Source: Mycolicibacterium rhodesiae NBB3 (GTDB taxonomy: Bacteria > Actinomycetota > Actinomycetes > Mycobacteriales > Mycobacteriaceae). From it: a stretch of 64,000 nucleotides of DNA. This document shows positions 54,642 to 63,214 of the stretch, one piece after another. The position numbers and the translations under genes were made by a program. The stretch covers positions 3,596,001 to 3,660,000 of the forward strand of contig NC_016604.1 of NCBI RefSeq assembly GCF_000230895.2, given 5' to 3'. How positions within the stretch are numbered: position 1 is the first letter of the stretch; each line of letters begins with the position of its first letter. The notes beneath the pieces were generated by a model, which had not been told where the DNA came from, ran no database searches, and saw nothing but the letters and a program-made list of their open reading frames with translations.

Positions 54642-56164
54642 GAGATCCACGCGCGCAGGCGCATTCCGGGCCGGTCGGAGCGGCCGACGCGTCAGGTCTG
54701 CGGGTGCGGCCCCGCGTCATCGTGGTCGGAGCCGGCATCGCCGGCATCGCCGCGGCGACCGGGCTGGCCGAACGCGGCGTCGCGGTCGACCTGATCGAGC
54801 GCCGGTCCTATCTCGGAGGACGGGTCGGCGGCTGGACCGAGCGGCTGCCAGACGGCGGCGAGGTCGCGATGAACCGCGGCTTTCACGCATTCTTCCGCCA
54901 GTACTACAACCTCCGGAATTTGTTGAGACGAATCGATCCGGCGCTGTCCATGCTGACCGCAGTGGACGACTACCCGTTGATCGATGCACACGGGCGCACC
55001 GACACCTTCCACGGACTGCCGTTGGCGCCGCCGTGGAACGCGATGGCGTTCGCGCTGCACAGTCCCACGTTCCGGCTGCGCGATCTCGTACGTCTCGACG
55101 CACGCGCGGCCGCTCCGCTGGCCGCGGTTTCGGTGCCGCAGATCTACGACCGCCTGGACCACCTCGATGCCGACGCCTTTCTGCGCGACATCAACTTTCC
55201 CGAACCCGCGCGGCACCTGGCCTTCGAGGTGTTCTCCCGCAGTTTCTTCTCCGAGCCTTCCGATCTGTCGGCGGCAGAGCTTGCGACGATGTTCCACATC
55301 TATTTCCTCGGATCCAGTGAAGGCTTGATCTTCGACGTCGCCAACGCCAACTTCGATGTCGCGCTGTGGAACCCGTTACGCGGATACCTCGAATCGCTCG
55401 GTGTCGAAATACATGCAGATACGTCGGTGACCGATGTGCGGATGGCGGGGCGCTGGACGGTGGGCCGCGACACCGGCGCGGATCTGCATGCCGATGGCGT
55501 CGTGCTGGCCACCGATGTCGCTGGTCTGCAGGACATCGTCGAGAACTCGCCCGGTGTCGGCGACGACGCCTGGCGACAGCGGGTTGCCAAGCTGACGACC
55601 GCACCACCGTTCGTGGTGCACAGGCTGTGGCTGGATGCGAAGGTGAACCCTGACCGGGCGCCTTTCGTCGGAACCGGAGGACGGCCGCCCCTGGACAACG
55701 TCAGCGTCCTCGAGCGCTACGAACGCGAGGCGGCGGCCTGGTCGCGCGAGCACGGAGGCTCGGTCGTCGAACTGCATTCCTACGCAGTCCAGACGGCCGA
55801 CGGCGATCTGCGTGAGCAGCTGCTGCAACGCCTGTACGAGCTGTATCCGGAAACGCGAACGGCCCGTGTGGTCGCCGAGAAGGTTCTGTGGCACAACGAC
55901 TGTCCACGGTTCGCGCCTGGCGACTTCTCCGACCGGCCGGTCGTGCAGACACCCGTCGAGGGGCTGGTGCTGGCCGGTGACGGCATCCGCATCGATCTAC
56001 CCGTTGCCTTGATGGAACGAGCCGCGACGACTGGGTGGACGGCGGCGAACCGATTGCTCGAGGGTTTCGGCCTTCAGGGCCACGATCTGCACACCGTTCC
56101 CAACCACGGCAGGATGGCGTTGTTGAGCCGGATCGCCGCTCGCGAGAGGCGAAAGACAGCATGA
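54638..56164 (+). CDS. crtU: Carotene desaturase/methyltransferase CrtU (isorenieratene synthase type)
   Basis: 508 aa from GTG 54638. FAD-binding motif VIVVGAGIAGIAAATGLAERG at about residues 27-47, followed by YLGGRVGGW and the CrtU-typical MNRGFHAFFRQYYNLRNLLRRIDP. The C-terminus VLAGDGIRIDLPVALMERAATTGWTAANRLLE is the amino-oxidase cap. CrtU desaturates and shifts a methyl group to turn beta-ionone rings into aromatic phi rings, giving isorenieratene from beta-carotene. It needs a cyclised substrate, but no lycopene cyclase is in this window. Overlaps both neighbours by 4 bp. Confidence 0.88.
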   Translation: MRDPRAQAHSGPVGAADASGLRVRPRVIVVGAGIAGIAAATGLAERGVAVDLIERRSYLGGRVGGWTERLPDGGEVAMNRGFHAFFRQYYNLRNLLRRIDPALSMLTAVDDYPLIDAHGRTDTFHGLPLAPPWNAMAFALHSPTFRLRDLVRLDARAAAPLAAVSVPQIYDRLDHLDADAFLRDINFPEPARHLAFEVFSRSFFSEPSDLSAAELATMFHIYFLGSSEGLIFDVANANFDVALWNPLRGYLESLGVEIHADTSVTDVRMAGRWTVGRDTGADLHADGVVLATDVAGLQDIVENSPGVGDDAWRQRVAKLTTAPPFVVHRLWLDAKVNPDRAPFVGTGGRPPLDNVSVLERYEREAAAWSREHGGSVVELHSYAVQTADGDLREQLLQRLYELYPETRTARVVAEKVLWHNDCPRFAPGDFSDRPVVQTPVEGLVLAGDGIRIDLPVALMERAATTGWTAANRLLEGFGLQGHDLHTVPNHGRMALLSRIAARERRKTA

Positions 56165-57165
56165 GCCGCAGCGCCGGTTTCCGGTCCCGACTGTCGAAAA
56201 CGTTTCCGTTCGAGGTGCTTCCCGCACTGCAGTGGCCAACGCAGCGCCCGACCTACCGTGACGCGCAACCGGCCATCATCGATGCCGCGCTTCTTCGCTC
56301 ACAACTTCGACCAAGTGGCAATTGGTACGTCATTGCCGCGAGCGACGCCGTCGGGAGCCGCCCGTACGGCACATCGGTGGCGGGTCAGGAACTGGTGGCG
56401 TGGCGGGGCGAGGACGGCACGCTGAACGTGGGTCCTGGTGCGTGCCCGCATCTGGGTGCAGACCTGGCGACCGGAACGGTGGACTGCGGAACACTGATAT
56501 GCCCATGGCATGGGCTGCGACTGGACGGTGGACGCGAATTCGGTTGGCGGCCATACCCGTCCCATGACGACGGCGTGCTGGCTTGGGTGCGCCTCGACAG
56601 CGTGGGCGCCGAAGAGCCCACCGACGAGCCAATCGTGCCGGTGCGACCCGCCGGCGAGCAGATGCACGCGGTGACACGGCTCGTCGGCACCTGCGAGCCG
56701 CGCGACATCATCGCCAACCGGATGGATCCCTGGCACGGCTCGTGGTTCCATCCGTACTCGTTCACGCGGCTGGAGGTGCTGACGGCACCGCCCGCTGACG
56801 CCGATCTCGCCGAGGAGGCGGACCGATTCCTCGTGGCGGTCACGTTTCGTATCGGGAGGTTGGGCGTACCGGTCGTCGCCGAATTCACCAGCCCCGAACC
56901 GCGGACGATAGTGATGCGAATCGTCGATGGTGAAGGAGCGGGCAGCGTGGTGGAGACCCATGCAACCCCAATAGGGCCAGGCCCCGACGGGCTTCCGCGT
57001 GCGGCGGTCCTGGAGGCCGTCATCGCCCATTCGGATCGACCCGGCTTCGCGCATGCGACGCGTGTGGCGTCGCTCATCAAGCCGATCATGCGGTACTCGG
57101 CCGCGCGGTTGTGGCGCGACGACCTTCAGTATGCGGAGCGAATCTTCAAGCTGCGCAACCGCTGA
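56161..57165 (+). CDS. Rieske-type [2Fe-2S] protein with DUF5914-like C-terminus
   Basis: 334 aa. Rieske cluster ligands: CPHLGAD (Cys95, His97) and CPWHGL (Cys114, His117). The C-terminal about 190 residues match the DUF5914 pattern; a typical mononuclear iron site of ring-hydroxylating oxygenases (Asp/Glu-x2-His-x4-His) is not obvious, although IANRMDPWHGSWFHPYSF has two His. It is the last gene of the carotenoid operon (ATGA overlap with crtU) and probably performs or supports oxidation of the end-ring or chain. Its stop abuts the stop of convergent idi. Confidence 0.85.
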   Translation: MSRSAGFRSRLSKTFPFEVLPALQWPTQRPTYRDAQPAIIDAALLRSQLRPSGNWYVIAASDAVGSRPYGTSVAGQELVAWRGEDGTLNVGPGACPHLGADLATGTVDCGTLICPWHGLRLDGGREFGWRPYPSHDDGVLAWVRLDSVGAEEPTDEPIVPVRPAGEQMHAVTRLVGTCEPRDIIANRMDPWHGSWFHPYSFTRLEVLTAPPADADLAEEADRFLVAVTFRIGRLGVPVVAEFTSPEPRTIVMRIVDGEGAGSVVETHATPIGPGPDGLPRAAVLEAVIAHSDRPGFAHATRVASLIKPIMRYSAARLWRDDLQYAERIFKLRNR

Positions 57166-57717
57166 TCATCCGGCGACGAAGCCCGAGGCGTCGAGCAGCG
57201 GGATCTGCTCGGCTGCCCAGGGGCTGATCGTCCAGGGCAGGTCGGCTGCCGACCGGAGCTCGGACCAGGACACCCAGGTGTAATCCATCACCTCGTTGGG
57301 TGAGGGCTCGAGCGGGCCCACCGCCGTGGCGCAGAACACCGGGCACACCTCGTTCTCGACGGTGCCGTCGGCGGCCACGGCACGGTAGCGGTAGTCGGGC
57401 AACGCGCACACCACACGGTCGATGGCCAGCCCGAGTTCCTGGCGGGCGCGCCGGTACACCGCATCGTCGATCGGCTCACCGGGCGCCGGATGTCCGCAGA
57501 ACGAGTTCGTCCACACCCCCGGCCATGTCTGCTTGCCCAGTGCCCGGCGGGTCAGCAGGATGCGTCCGTCGGCGTCGAACACGTAGCAGGAGAAGCCGAG
57601 ATGCAATGGGGTGGTTTCGTGGTGCACCGTGGCTTTCGTCGCAGAGCCGATCGCAGCACCCCGATCGTCGACGAGGACCACGAGCTCATCCGGACCCGCG
57701 GGCGCAGTGTGAACCAT
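57166..57717 (-). CDS. idi: Isopentenyl-diphosphate delta-isomerase, type 1
   Basis: 183 aa. NUDIX-fold enzyme with the type 1 signature: LHLGFSCYVFDADGRILLTRRALGKQTWPGVWTNSFCGHPAPGE, where NSFCGHP holds catalytic Cys, and later PNEVMDYTWVSW with the catalytic Glu region. It interconverts IPP and DMAPP, supplying the allylic primer for CrtE. It converges on the carotenoid operon, stop to stop with no gap, and lies 6 bp downstream of pruC on the same strand, so it may be cotranscribed with that regulator. Confidence 0.95.
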   Translation of the reverse strand: MVHTAPAGPDELVVLVDDRGAAIGSATKATVHHETTPLHLGFSCYVFDADGRILLTRRALGKQTWPGVWTNSFCGHPAPGEPIDDAVYRRARQELGLAIDRVVCALPDYRYRAVAADGTVENEVCPVFCATAVGPLEPSPNEVMDYTWVSWSELRSAADLPWTISPWAAEQIPLLDASGFVAG

Positions 57718-57723
57718 TCGCTA

Positions 57724-59313
57724 TCAATACCCGGCGGCTGTGGCCCGCAATCCCAGCGCCAGCACCAGTCGCACATCGGGGTCGTCCAGCGACGTGGACA
57801 GCAACTTCTCGATACGCCGCACTCTGTATCGGATTGTGTTCGGGTGCACATGCAAGTCCTCGGCGACGGCGGACACGTCGCCGAACCCGTCGAGATAGGC
57901 CCGCAGGGTCTCGGCCAGCATCGGATTTTCGTCGCGTAACTGCCGCACCCGAGGATCGACCAGAGCGGGCCGGTCGGCCACCAGGGAGACGATCTCATCC
58001 AGCAGCACGGTGGTGTGCGCCTCGTTCAGCGACGTGATCTGCGCGATCGCCCCGGGATGGCGATCGGCGCTGTCGAAGACGCGGTCCACCTCGGCTCGAG
58101 CTCCCGCGGCAGCCGCCACTCCCGCCAGCGGGGCAGCGACGACGGCACGAAGCGTCAGTCCGATTTCGCGATGCATCGCGGCCACGACTCCGCGCACCCA
58201 GGACATCACCGACGACGGTGTGCCGATCTTGGGCAGCAGGACGTACACCCGGCCACCGGCTGACACCGTCTGCGCGTCAGCGCGAAAGGCACTGGCGCTC
58301 AACGCGATGACACCGGTGGGCGTAGACGCCGAAACCGTGCTCTGGAAACCGATGACCGCGGCCCGGTTGTCGACCGTGATCCCCAGTTCGCGCCCGATCG
58401 CACCGATGTCCACGTCGTCGCCGGCAAGACCGAGCAGTTCGGTCACCTGCAGCGCGTGGGTCGATGGCGTCGACGCGAGCCGCGCCATGATCCGGGCCGC
58501 CAGCACCGCTCCGCCGCGCAGGATGTCGTCGGCGTCGTCGGCCAGCGGCGCGCTGCCCTGCTGCAGCCAGATGGTGCCCGCGAACACCGCCCGCCGCGCA
58601 TCGGTGGAAGGCATATGGATGCCGACCGCCAACCGCGGGCGCAGACCCAACTCGGGACGCTCGGCGACACGCACGACGTCACCGCCCGCGCGCAGCGCAT
58701 CGAAGATGCCCCACTGACCGATCCACTCCAGGTGTTCGGGCGGACCGGCGCGGCCCAGGATCGTCAACCGGCGCAACTCGTCTGCTTCGTCGCTGGACGC
58801 CGAGTAGGCGAGCACGTGCGACTGTTCGTCCTCGATGCTGATCATCCCGCGGGTGCGGTCGGCGATCGACTGGGCGAGCCCGAACAGATCGGTGCCGGAG
58901 TCCCGGTCGTCCCGGTCGCCGTGGTGCTCGAAGGCGTGGTTGACGAGTCGGTACAGCGATTCCCAGCGCGCGCGCGGATCGACCGCCACCACCGCGGTGC
59001 CGAGCGCGACCGCCCGGGCCACTGCGGCCTCGGTGGGCTCCTTGACGAAGATGGCCGCCGGTACCCGTCCCGACCCCGCGAACTGGCCCTCGAGCCAGCG
59101 CACCGCTTCGGCGTCGGCGACACCGAGCAAGAAGAAAAGATCGGCCGAGCCCGCGCCCACCGCGAGACCCAGTCGCACGTCGTCGGCGTCGACCAGAGCC
59201 ACCGAACCCACTGGCATGTCCAGGCCGCGCGGCGCGGCGACCAGCGACACCATCGTGCGGTCCAAGGTCAACAACAGTTGGCCGAGTCCGAGGCCGGACG
59301 ATGGTGTGGTCAC
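57724..59313 (-). CDS. pruC: PucR-family activator of proline utilisation PruC
   Basis: 529 aa from GTG or ATG-type start at 59313, with AAGGAGG upstream. PucR N-terminal sensory domain (about residues 10-145), a central GGDEF-like/CdaR region, and a C-terminal HTH_30: MLAETLRAYLDGFGDVSAVAEDLHVHPNTIRYRVRRIEKLL at about 473-513. It is divergent from pruA-pruB exactly as Rv1186c, the known activator of the proline operon in mycobacteria, which gives high confidence in role. Proline or P5C is the presumed signal. Confidence 0.9.
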   Translation of the reverse strand: MTTPSSGLGLGQLLLTLDRTMVSLVAAPRGLDMPVGSVALVDADDVRLGLAVGAGSADLFFLLGVADAEAVRWLEGQFAGSGRVPAAIFVKEPTEAAVARAVALGTAVVAVDPRARWESLYRLVNHAFEHHGDRDDRDSGTDLFGLAQSIADRTRGMISIEDEQSHVLAYSASSDEADELRRLTILGRAGPPEHLEWIGQWGIFDALRAGGDVVRVAERPELGLRPRLAVGIHMPSTDARRAVFAGTIWLQQGSAPLADDADDILRGGAVLAARIMARLASTPSTHALQVTELLGLAGDDVDIGAIGRELGITVDNRAAVIGFQSTVSASTPTGVIALSASAFRADAQTVSAGGRVYVLLPKIGTPSSVMSWVRGVVAAMHREIGLTLRAVVAAPLAGVAAAAGARAEVDRVFDSADRHPGAIAQITSLNEAHTTVLLDEIVSLVADRPALVDPRVRQLRDENPMLAETLRAYLDGFGDVSAVAEDLHVHPNTIRYRVRRIEKLLSTSLDDPDVRLVLALGLRATAAGY

Positions 59314-59335
59314 CGCGCCTCCTTTGTCGCATTCA

Positions 59336-59345
59336 ACTATAGAAT
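59336..59345. promoter_or_regulatory. Overlapping divergent -10 regions of pruC and pruA
   Basis: The AT-rich stretch ACTATAGAAT (59336-59345) contains TATAGT on the minus strand (for pruC, 22 bp before its start) and TATAGA/TAGAAT on the plus strand (for pruA, 62-67 bp before its ATG). The two -10 boxes overlap, so transcription in the two directions should compete. -35 elements are not obvious, as expected for activator-dependent promoters. Confidence 0.4.
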
Positions 59346-59406
59346 CAACTCATCCTTGTCCGATCGGCCATCGGCTCGAATCGCCGTGTGCGGGGATCCT
59401 TACTGC

Positions 59407-61035
59407 ATGGACGCCATCACCGACGTGCCCGCTCCGGCCAATGAGCCAGTTCAGGACTACGCCCCCGCTTCACCCGAGCGCACCCGTCTCACCGATGCCC
59501 TGAACGCACTCGCCGCCGACCCGCTCGAGCTGCCCCACGTCATCGGCGGCGCCCACCGGATGGGCGGCGGAACCCGCCTCGACGTGGTCCAGCCGCACCG
59601 TCACTCGGCACGGCTGGGCACCTTCACCAACGCCGAACACGCGGACGCGACCGCCGCCATCGATGCCGCGATCGCCGCCAAGCCCGGGTGGGAAGCCACT
59701 CCGTTCGACGAGCGTGCCGCGATCTTCCTGCGCGCCGCGGATCTGTTGGCCGGCCCGTGGCGGGAAACGTTGTGCGCTGCGACAATGCTCGGCCAGTCCA
59801 AGTCGGCCTATCAGGCCGAGATCGACGCGGCATGTGAGCTGATCGACTTCTGGCGGTTCAACGTTGGGTTCGCGCGCGAGATCCAGTCCGACCAGCCGAT
59901 CAGTGTGCGTGGCGTCTGGAACCGGACCGACTACCGGCCGCTCGAAGGTTTCGTCTACGCCATCACACCGTTCAACTTCACCGCGATCGCGGGCAATCTG
60001 CCCAGCGCCCCCGCGCTGATGGGCAACACCGTGGTGTGGAAACCGTCGCCCACGCAGACGTTCGCGGCCTACCTGACCATGCAGTTGCTCGAGGCGGCCG
60101 GCTTGCCACCGGGCGTCATCAATCTGCTGGCGGGCGACGGCATCGCGGTTTCCGATGTGGCACTTGCAGATCCGCGACTTGCCGGAATCCACTTCACCGG
60201 ATCGACGGCGACGTTCCAGCACCTCTGGCGAGAGGTCGGCACCAACATCGACCGCTACCACACGTATCCGCGACTGGTCGGTGAGACCGGCGGCAAGGAT
60301 TTCGTCCTGGCCCACACCTCGGCCCGACCCGATGTGTTGCGCACCGCGCTCATCCGCGGCGCGTTCGACTATCAGGGGCAGAAGTGCTCGGCGGCATCGC
60401 GGGCGTTCATTGCCCGGTCGGTGTGGCAACAGATGGGCGACGATCTGCTGTCGGCGACCGAAGCGTTGCCCTACGGCGACGTCACTGACCTGACCAACTA
60501 CGGCGGCGCTCTGATCGATGAGCGCGCGTTTTCGAAGAACGTCACGGCGATCGAACGTGCCAAGAGCGCACCGGGCGTCACCGTGGCAGTGGGCGGCGAA
60601 TACGACGACAGCGAAGGGTATTTCGTCCGGCCGACGATCCTGCTGTCGGACGATCCGGCTGACGAGTCGTTCCGCGACGAATATTTCGGACCGATCCTGT
60701 CGGTGCACGTGTACCCCGACGACGACTACGAGCGCATCATCGACGTCGTCGACAGCGGTGCCCGGTACGCGCTGACCGGTGCGGTGATCGCGGACGACCG
60801 CTCCGCCGTCCTGACCGCCGAACAGCGATTGCGTCATGCGGCGGGCAACTTCTACATCAACGACAAGCCCACCGGCGCGGTGGTGGGCCAGCAGCCGTTC
60901 GGCGGCTCTCGAGCATCGGGCACCAACGACAAGGCGGGCTCAGCGCTCAATCTGCTGCGCTGGACTTCGGCCAGGTCGATCAAGGAGACCTTCGTCGCAC
61001 CGACCAACCACAACTACGCACACATGGAGGCGTGA
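59407..61035 (+). CDS. pruA: L-glutamate gamma-semialdehyde (P5C) dehydrogenase
   Basis: 542 aa from ATG 59407, the standard length for monofunctional P5C dehydrogenase. Aldehyde dehydrogenase fold: ITPFNFTAIAGNLPSAPALMGNTVVWKPS (NAD site), HFTGSTATFQHLW, catalytic Glu in RLVGETGGKDF and catalytic Cys in GAFDYQGQKCSAASR; GQQPFGGSRASGTNDKAGS near the end. It oxidises P5C to glutamate with NAD+. Corresponds to Rv1187. It is followed by pruB after one base. Confidence 0.96.
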   Translation: MDAITDVPAPANEPVQDYAPASPERTRLTDALNALAADPLELPHVIGGAHRMGGGTRLDVVQPHRHSARLGTFTNAEHADATAAIDAAIAAKPGWEATPFDERAAIFLRAADLLAGPWRETLCAATMLGQSKSAYQAEIDAACELIDFWRFNVGFAREIQSDQPISVRGVWNRTDYRPLEGFVYAITPFNFTAIAGNLPSAPALMGNTVVWKPSPTQTFAAYLTMQLLEAAGLPPGVINLLAGDGIAVSDVALADPRLAGIHFTGSTATFQHLWREVGTNIDRYHTYPRLVGETGGKDFVLAHTSARPDVLRTALIRGAFDYQGQKCSAASRAFIARSVWQQMGDDLLSATEALPYGDVTDLTNYGGALIDERAFSKNVTAIERAKSAPGVTVAVGGEYDDSEGYFVRPTILLSDDPADESFRDEYFGPILSVHVYPDDDYERIIDVVDSGARYALTGAVIADDRSAVLTAEQRLRHAAGNFYINDKPTGAVVGQQPFGGSRASGTNDKAGSALNLLRWTSARSIKETFVAPTNHNYAHMEA

Positions 61036-61036
61036 C

Positions 61037-61999
61037 ATGGGCGTCTTCGCACAGGTGGCCCGCCCGGCGATCATGGCGGCGAGCCGCTCCGGTGGACTGC
61101 GCCGCGCCGCCGAGCGCCTGCCGATCACCCGAGACGTGGTGCATCGCTTCGTACCCGGGGAGACGGTCGCCGACGCACTGGAATCCGTTGAGCAGTTGAG
61201 GATTTCGGGCCGCCTGGTGTCGATCGACTATCTCGGTGAGGACGTCACCGACGCCGATGCGGCCAACGCCACCGTCGACGCCTATGTGGCGTTGCTCGAC
61301 GAACTCGACCGCCGCGGGGAGCTTGCGGCGGCCGTGCGACCGCTCGAGGTGTCACTGAAGTTGTCTGCGCTCGGACAGGCGTTGCCCCGAGACGGCGAGA
61401 AGATCGCGTTGGAGAACGCGCACACCATCTGCGAGCGGGCGCACCGTGCAGGCGTGTGGGTCACGGTCGACGCCGAGGATCACACGACGACCGACTCGAC
61501 GCTGTCCATCGTGCGTGATCTGCGCACCGAATTCGATTGGCTGGGCACGGTTCTGCAGGCCTATCTGCGGCGCACGGAGGCCGACTGCGCGGAGTTCGCG
61601 GCATCCGGTGCCCGCATCCGGCTGTGCAAGGGCGCCTACGACGAGCCCGCGTCGGTGGCGTACCGGGATCGGGGGGACGTCACGGCGTCCTACCTACGGT
61701 GCCTGCGCGTGCTGATGGCCGGAGACGGCTACCCGATGGTCGCATCCCACGATCCGGAGATCATTGGAGCGGTTCCGGCGCTGGTGGACGAGCTCGGCAG
61801 GGACGTAGACCGTTTCGAGTATCAGATGCTCTACGGAATCCGCGACGGCGAGCAGCGCAGGCTCGCGGATGAGGGCAACTACGTGCGCGTCTACGTGCCA
61901 TTCGGCACGCAGTGGTACGGATATTTCGTGCGACGGCTGGCCGAGCGGCCCGCCAACCTGACATTCTTCCTGCGGGCGCTCGCCGAACGCCGTCACTGA
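61037..61999 (+). CDS. pruB: Proline dehydrogenase
   Basis: 320 aa from ATG 61037, one base after the pruA stop. Monofunctional PRODH barrel: VSLKLSALGQALPRD, VTVDAEDHTTTDSTLS, RIRLCKGAYDEP (flavin/substrate contact Lys), SHDPEIIGA, FEYQMLYGIRDGEQRRLADEGNYVRVYVPFGTQWYGYFVRRLAERPAN (contains the conserved YxxRRxxE-type substrate motif). FAD enzyme, converts proline to P5C and passes electrons to the membrane quinone pool. Corresponds to Rv1188. The 3' end overlaps the convergent exported-protein gene by 7 bp. Confidence 0.96.
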   Translation: MGVFAQVARPAIMAASRSGGLRRAAERLPITRDVVHRFVPGETVADALESVEQLRISGRLVSIDYLGEDVTDADAANATVDAYVALLDELDRRGELAAAVRPLEVSLKLSALGQALPRDGEKIALENAHTICERAHRAGVWVTVDAEDHTTTDSTLSIVRDLRTEFDWLGTVLQAYLRRTEADCAEFAASGARIRLCKGAYDEPASVAYRDRGDVTASYLRCLRVLMAGDGYPMVASHDPEIIGAVPALVDELGRDVDRFEYQMLYGIRDGEQRRLADEGNYVRVYVPFGTQWYGYFVRRLAERPANLTFFLRALAERRH

Positions 62000-62499
62000 G
62001 CGACGGGGAACGCCGCGACGTTCATGATGACGCTCCCGTCGCACGGTCCGCCGGCGATATCGGTGCGCCAGACGCCGCGCAGCGTGCCGTCGGGCTGCGG
62101 TGTGTAGTACGCCACCGAATGCGCGGGGTTCCACTGCTTGGGCACGCCCTCACCCAGATAGCAATCCCACTGCCAGTCGTAGACGTGCACCCATCGGGTG
62201 CCGTCCCACGTGTAGCGGGGTGGCAACGGAAGCGTCGGATTGTCGGGTTTGGGACCGTCGACGACGGTGGACACACACGTGCCCGTCGAGCAGTCGGTGG
62301 AGAACAGGTAGACGTCGCTGAAGTCGGGTTCGGATTGACGAGCGGCCATGCTGGTGCCGGTCTTCGACGCTGCATACCGCAGCAGCGAGAACTTGCCGTT
62401 CCAGATCTGGCCCGTCGCGTCGGCGGGTGGGGCGGATACCAGGCTGCTGAGGATGACGGCACCGAGCACCGCGGCAGCGAGGGTGGGACGCCCGGACAC
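61993..62499 (-). CDS. Exported mycobacterial protein of unknown function
   Basis: 168 aa from GTG. Signal peptide at residues 1-28 (TLAAAVLGAVILSSLVSAPPADA). The mature part has Cys residues at STDCSTGTC, WDCYLGEG and GGPCDGS that could form two disulfides, and aromatic motifs such as YTWDGTRWVHVYDWQWDC. It resembles a family of secreted mycobacterial proteins of about 150-170 aa; I know no function. It is the last gene before an inverted repeat and the NUDIX gene. Confidence 0.75.
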   Translation of the reverse strand: MSGRPTLAAAVLGAVILSSLVSAPPADATGQIWNGKFSLLRYAASKTGTSMAARQSEPDFSDVYLFSTDCSTGTCVSTVVDGPKPDNPTLPLPPRYTWDGTRWVHVYDWQWDCYLGEGVPKQWNPAHSVAYYTPQPDGTLRGVWRTDIAGGPCDGSVIMNVAAFPVAQ

Positions 62500-62560
62500 G
62501 ATCGTGATGGTATCGGCGCACGCGTCGAGGGCGGCTATGCCACGACGACGGTCCTATGGT

Positions 62561-62612
62561 CGAGATTGAAACCAGGGCTGTGATCGGCTGAACGACCCTG
62601 TGTTCAATCTCG
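62561..62612. repeat. Inverted repeat in the gap before the NUDIX gene
   Basis: CGAGATTGAA (62561-62570) and TTCAATCTCG (62603-62612) are perfect inverted repeats, and inside them AGGG/CCCT also pair, giving an interrupted stem around a GC-rich loop. A Shine-Dalgarno-like AGGAG and an ATG opening a 24-codon frame (62629-62703) follow, overlapping the NUDIX 3' end. It could be a terminator for the minus-strand NUDIX gene or a trace of a small mobile element. Confidence 0.4.
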
Positions 62613-62656
62613 CCCGTAGGAGTTCCGATGGCACATTGCCCACGTCGCGATAGTCA

Positions 62657-63193
62657 TCAGCGCTGCGACAACATCAACAACGCGAACGCTGCGATGGACT
62701 GAGCGTCGGTGATCTCGCCATCGCGCATCATCCGCTCCACCTCCGCGCGGGTGAACCATGCGCTGCGCATGTCCTGCTCCTCGTGCTCGCGTGCGTGTTC
62801 ACCCTCGGTGATGCCGGTGGCCAGAAATACCAGGCCGCGCTGGCTGCTCAGGCCAGGGGCCAGGTCGAGCTGACCGAGTAGCGTCATGGTCTGCGCTCGC
62901 AGTCCCGTCTCCTCACGCAGTTCCCGCGCGGCGAGCTCGCTCGGTTCGGGATTCGTCACGTCCTGTGCCGTGCCCTGGGGAAACTCCCACCGCCGCAGAC
63001 CCAGCGGATACCGGAACTGCTCGACAAGGTGGAGCTGATCACCCTCCTGGGCGATCACCAGCGCATACGTCGGCTTGTCGATCACCGCGTAGACGCCGTC
63101 GGTGCCGTCGGGCCGACGGATGTCGTCCTCGCGCATCGAAAACCAGTTGTTCCGGTAGATCTCCCGCGTTGCAACCGTCTCGATCGAATCCAC
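62657..63193 (-). CDS. NUDIX hydrolase, ADP-ribose pyrophosphatase type
   Basis: 178 aa from GTG 63193; the frame is open upstream to 63565 but that part is the shadow of the divergent fadD36. The Nudix box is GTAQDVTNPEPSELAARELREETGL (about residues 83-107), preceded by LVEQFRYPLGLRRWEFPQG, the sequence context of ADP-ribose and sugar-nucleotide pyrophosphatases. C-terminal helices end in ITDAQSIAAFALLMLSQR. Cytosolic. Divergent from fadD36 with 21 bp between starts. Confidence 0.85.
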   Translation of the reverse strand: MDSIETVATREIYRNNWFSMREDDIRRPDGTDGVYAVIDKPTYALVIAQEGDQLHLVEQFRYPLGLRRWEFPQGTAQDVTNPEPSELAARELREETGLRAQTMTLLGQLDLAPGLSSQRGLVFLATGITEGEHAREHEEQDMRSAWFTRAEVERMMRDGEITDAQSIAAFALLMLSQR

Positions 63194-63214
63194 GCGCCCA
63201 GTATCCTCACGATC

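Noticed and set aside
62629-62703. 24-codon frame as a gene
   Set aside because: It has an RBS but overlaps the NUDIX 3' end in antisense and shows no recognisable protein character, so it is only mentioned in a finding.
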